DNA of 6,163 bases from Clostridiaceae bacterium (lineage in GTDB: Bacteria; Bacillota; Clostridia; DSM-8532). Shown piece by piece: positions 5,055 to 6,163 of this stretch. The notes below the pieces were generated by a model that saw only the letters and a list, made by a program, of their open reading frames with translations, had not been told where the DNA came from and ran no database searches. Where the stretch lies: NCBI GenBank assembly GCA_012727625.1, contig JAAYGP010000215.1:1-6163 (forward strand). The letters are read 5' to 3'. How positions within the stretch are numbered: position 1 is the first letter of the stretch; every line of letters starts with the position of its first letter. The translations under genes and the position numbers were made by a program.

Positions 5055-6163
5055 TTACTTATACTTTACTGCTTTACTCTTTGCTCTGAGATTATTATCG
5101 AGAATTTTCTTTCTTAATCTTATGCTTTTGGGTGTAACCTCAACAAGCTCATCCTCAGCAATAAACTCAAGGCACGCCTCCAGACTCATAATCTTAGGGG
5201 GCACAAGTCTTAAGGCCTCATCAGAACCTGCTGCCCGAATGTTGGTAACATGTTTTTTCTTGCATACATTAATAACAACGTCATCAACCCTTGAGCTTTC
5301 ACCCACTATCATTCCTTCATAAACCTGCTGACCAGGACCTATAAACAAGCTTCCCCTCTCCCGGGCATAATAAAGGCCATAAGTTACGGCTTCCCCCGTT
5401 TCCCACGCTACAAGTGAACCCCGGCTTCTGCCTTTGACCTCTCCCTTAAAAGGTTCATAACCATCAAAAACATGATTCATTATACCATTTCCTCTTGTAT
5501 CAGTCAAAAACTCGGATCTGAACCTAATAAGCCCTCTGTCAGGGATTCTGTATTCCAATCTTACCATGCCCTGATCCGGAGTATGCATATAAACCAGCTC
5601 ACCTTTTCTGGCCCCCAGCTTTTCCATAACGTTTCCCATGTATTCTTCCGGCACATCCACGGTTAAAAACTCTATTGGCTCACACAACTTCCCATCTATT
5701 ATTTTAGTAATTACCTGGGGTTTTGATACCTGAAACTCGTATCCTTCCCTCCGCATCGTTTCAATCAGGATGGCAAGATGCAACTCACCCCGTCCCGAAA
5801 CCTTGAAACTATCAGGAGAATCCGTTTCTTCGACTTTCAGGCCTAAGTTCGTTTCCATCTCTTTAAAAAGCCTGTTTCCAAGATGCCTTGACGTAACATA
5901 AACCCCTTCTTTTCCGGCAAAGGGGCTGCTATTAACAGCAAAATACATGGAAATAGTAGGCTCATCCAAATCAACAAAGGGCAGCGGTTCAGGATAGCTG
6001 GCATCACAAATGGTTTCGCCAATATTAATACCATGTGAACCGGTTATACAAACGATCTCACCGGCCAACGCGCTTTCAGTCTCCCTGCGTTTGAGTCTGT
6101 CAAAAATGTATATGGATCCTATCTTAATCTGTTCAGTCACTCCGTCCTTCCTTATGACAACAG
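5055..6163 (-). CDS. typA: Translational GTPase TypA/BipA, C-terminal part, 5' end beyond the window
   Basis: TypA (BipA) is a ribosome-binding GTPase related to EF-G and LepA, involved in 50S assembly and in growth under stress or cold. The visible 368 residues are about 60% of the usual length of roughly 610; the N-terminal GTPase domain lies outside the window. The frame is open to position 6163, where VVIRKDGV continues the domain II barrel, so an apparent GTG start at 6140 is internal. Domain II ends near INIGETICD. A domain III-like region follows (EPTISMYFAVNSSPFAGKEG, then SGRGELHLAILIETMRREG). The EF-G domain V-like part is EPIEFLTVDVPEEYMGNVMEKL. The TypA-specific C-terminal domain includes RGNGIMNHVFDGYEPFKG, KGRSRGSLVAWETGEAVTYGL and the terminal TPKSIRLRKKILDNNLR. 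These last elements exclude EF-G, LepA and tetracycline-resistance factors. The stop is TAA at 5055-5057. No disruption is visible in this part. Confidence 0.96.
   Translation of the reverse strand, partial: VVIRKDGVTEQIKIGSIYIFDRLKRRETESALAGEIVCITGSHGINIGETICDASYPEPLPFVDLDEPTISMYFAVNSSPFAGKEGVYVTSRHLGNRLFKEMETNLGLKVEETDSPDSFKVSGRGELHLAILIETMRREGYEFQVSKPQVITKIIDGKLCEPIEFLTVDVPEEYMGNVMEKLGARKGELVYMHTPDQGMVRLEYRIPDRGLIRFRSEFLTDTRGNGIMNHVFDGYEPFKGEVKGRSRGSLVAWETGEAVTYGLYYARERGSLFIGPGQQVYEGMIVGESSRVDDVVINVCKKKHVTNIRAAGSDEALRLVPPKIMSLEACLEFIAEDELVEVTPKSIRLRKKILDNNLRAKSKAVKYK

Noticed and set aside
5843..6034. Minus-strand 63-codon frame inside typA
   Set aside because: It is out of frame within conserved TypA sequence and has no supporting features.
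6138..6140. GTG at 6140 as the start of a separate short TypA-like protein
   Set aside because: The frame stays open to the window edge and the preceding residues (VVIRKDG) fit TypA domain II, so this is an internal codon of a truncated view.

Overview
All recognisable genes lie on the minus strand, so the window is read from right (high coordinates) to left. The moderately AT-rich composition, the AGGAGG-type ribosome binding sites and the gene content point to a Gram-positive, Clostridia-like Firmicute. Species cannot be fixed from the sequence alone; a cluster III clostridium (Acetivibrio/Ruminiclostridium relatives) is a guess from overall protein style. This is mostly ordinary core genome: I see no CRISPR array, transposase, integrase, prophage gene, tRNA or rRNA.

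Layout from right to left. At 6163-5055 is the C-terminal 60% of the translational GTPase TypA/BipA, cut by the window edge. A 122-base gap follows, then mltG (4932-3841, endolytic murein transglycosylase). Ten bases on is a TrmR-type tRNA 5-hydroxyuridine methyltransferase (3830-3183), which starts with TTG and whose ribosome binding site overlaps the mltG stop codon. A 162-base gap with a good sigma-A-like promoter leads to a U32-family protein (3020-1800) that is probably the tRNA hydroxylase TrhP. A 198-base gap with another plausible promoter and an AT-rich palindrome precedes a small coiled-coil/zinc-ribbon protein of unknown function (1601-1260). A strong hairpin at 1179-1201 separates that gene from 5-formyltetrahydrofolate cyclo-ligase (1152-586). 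Thirteen bases later a CPBP (Abi/CAAX) intramembrane protease gene begins at 572 and runs to the left edge, but its frame is broken twice.

How the genes work together. MltG, TrmR and the U32 protein match the Bacillus subtilis order yrrL-yrrM-yrrN/yrrO. TrhP and TrmR catalyse successive steps at tRNA wobble uridine 34: hydroxylation to ho5U, then methylation to mo5U. MltG sets glycan strand length at the membrane and is linked to them by position, not by an obvious shared pathway. The cyclo-ligase recycles 5-formyl-THF into the one-carbon folate pool.

The least ordinary feature is the CPBP gene. It carries an in-frame stop at 231-233 right after the second catalytic motif. The rest of the conserved domain is clearly present downstream, first in a shifted frame and then back in the original frame. 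This is either a decaying gene or a pair of sequencing errors.
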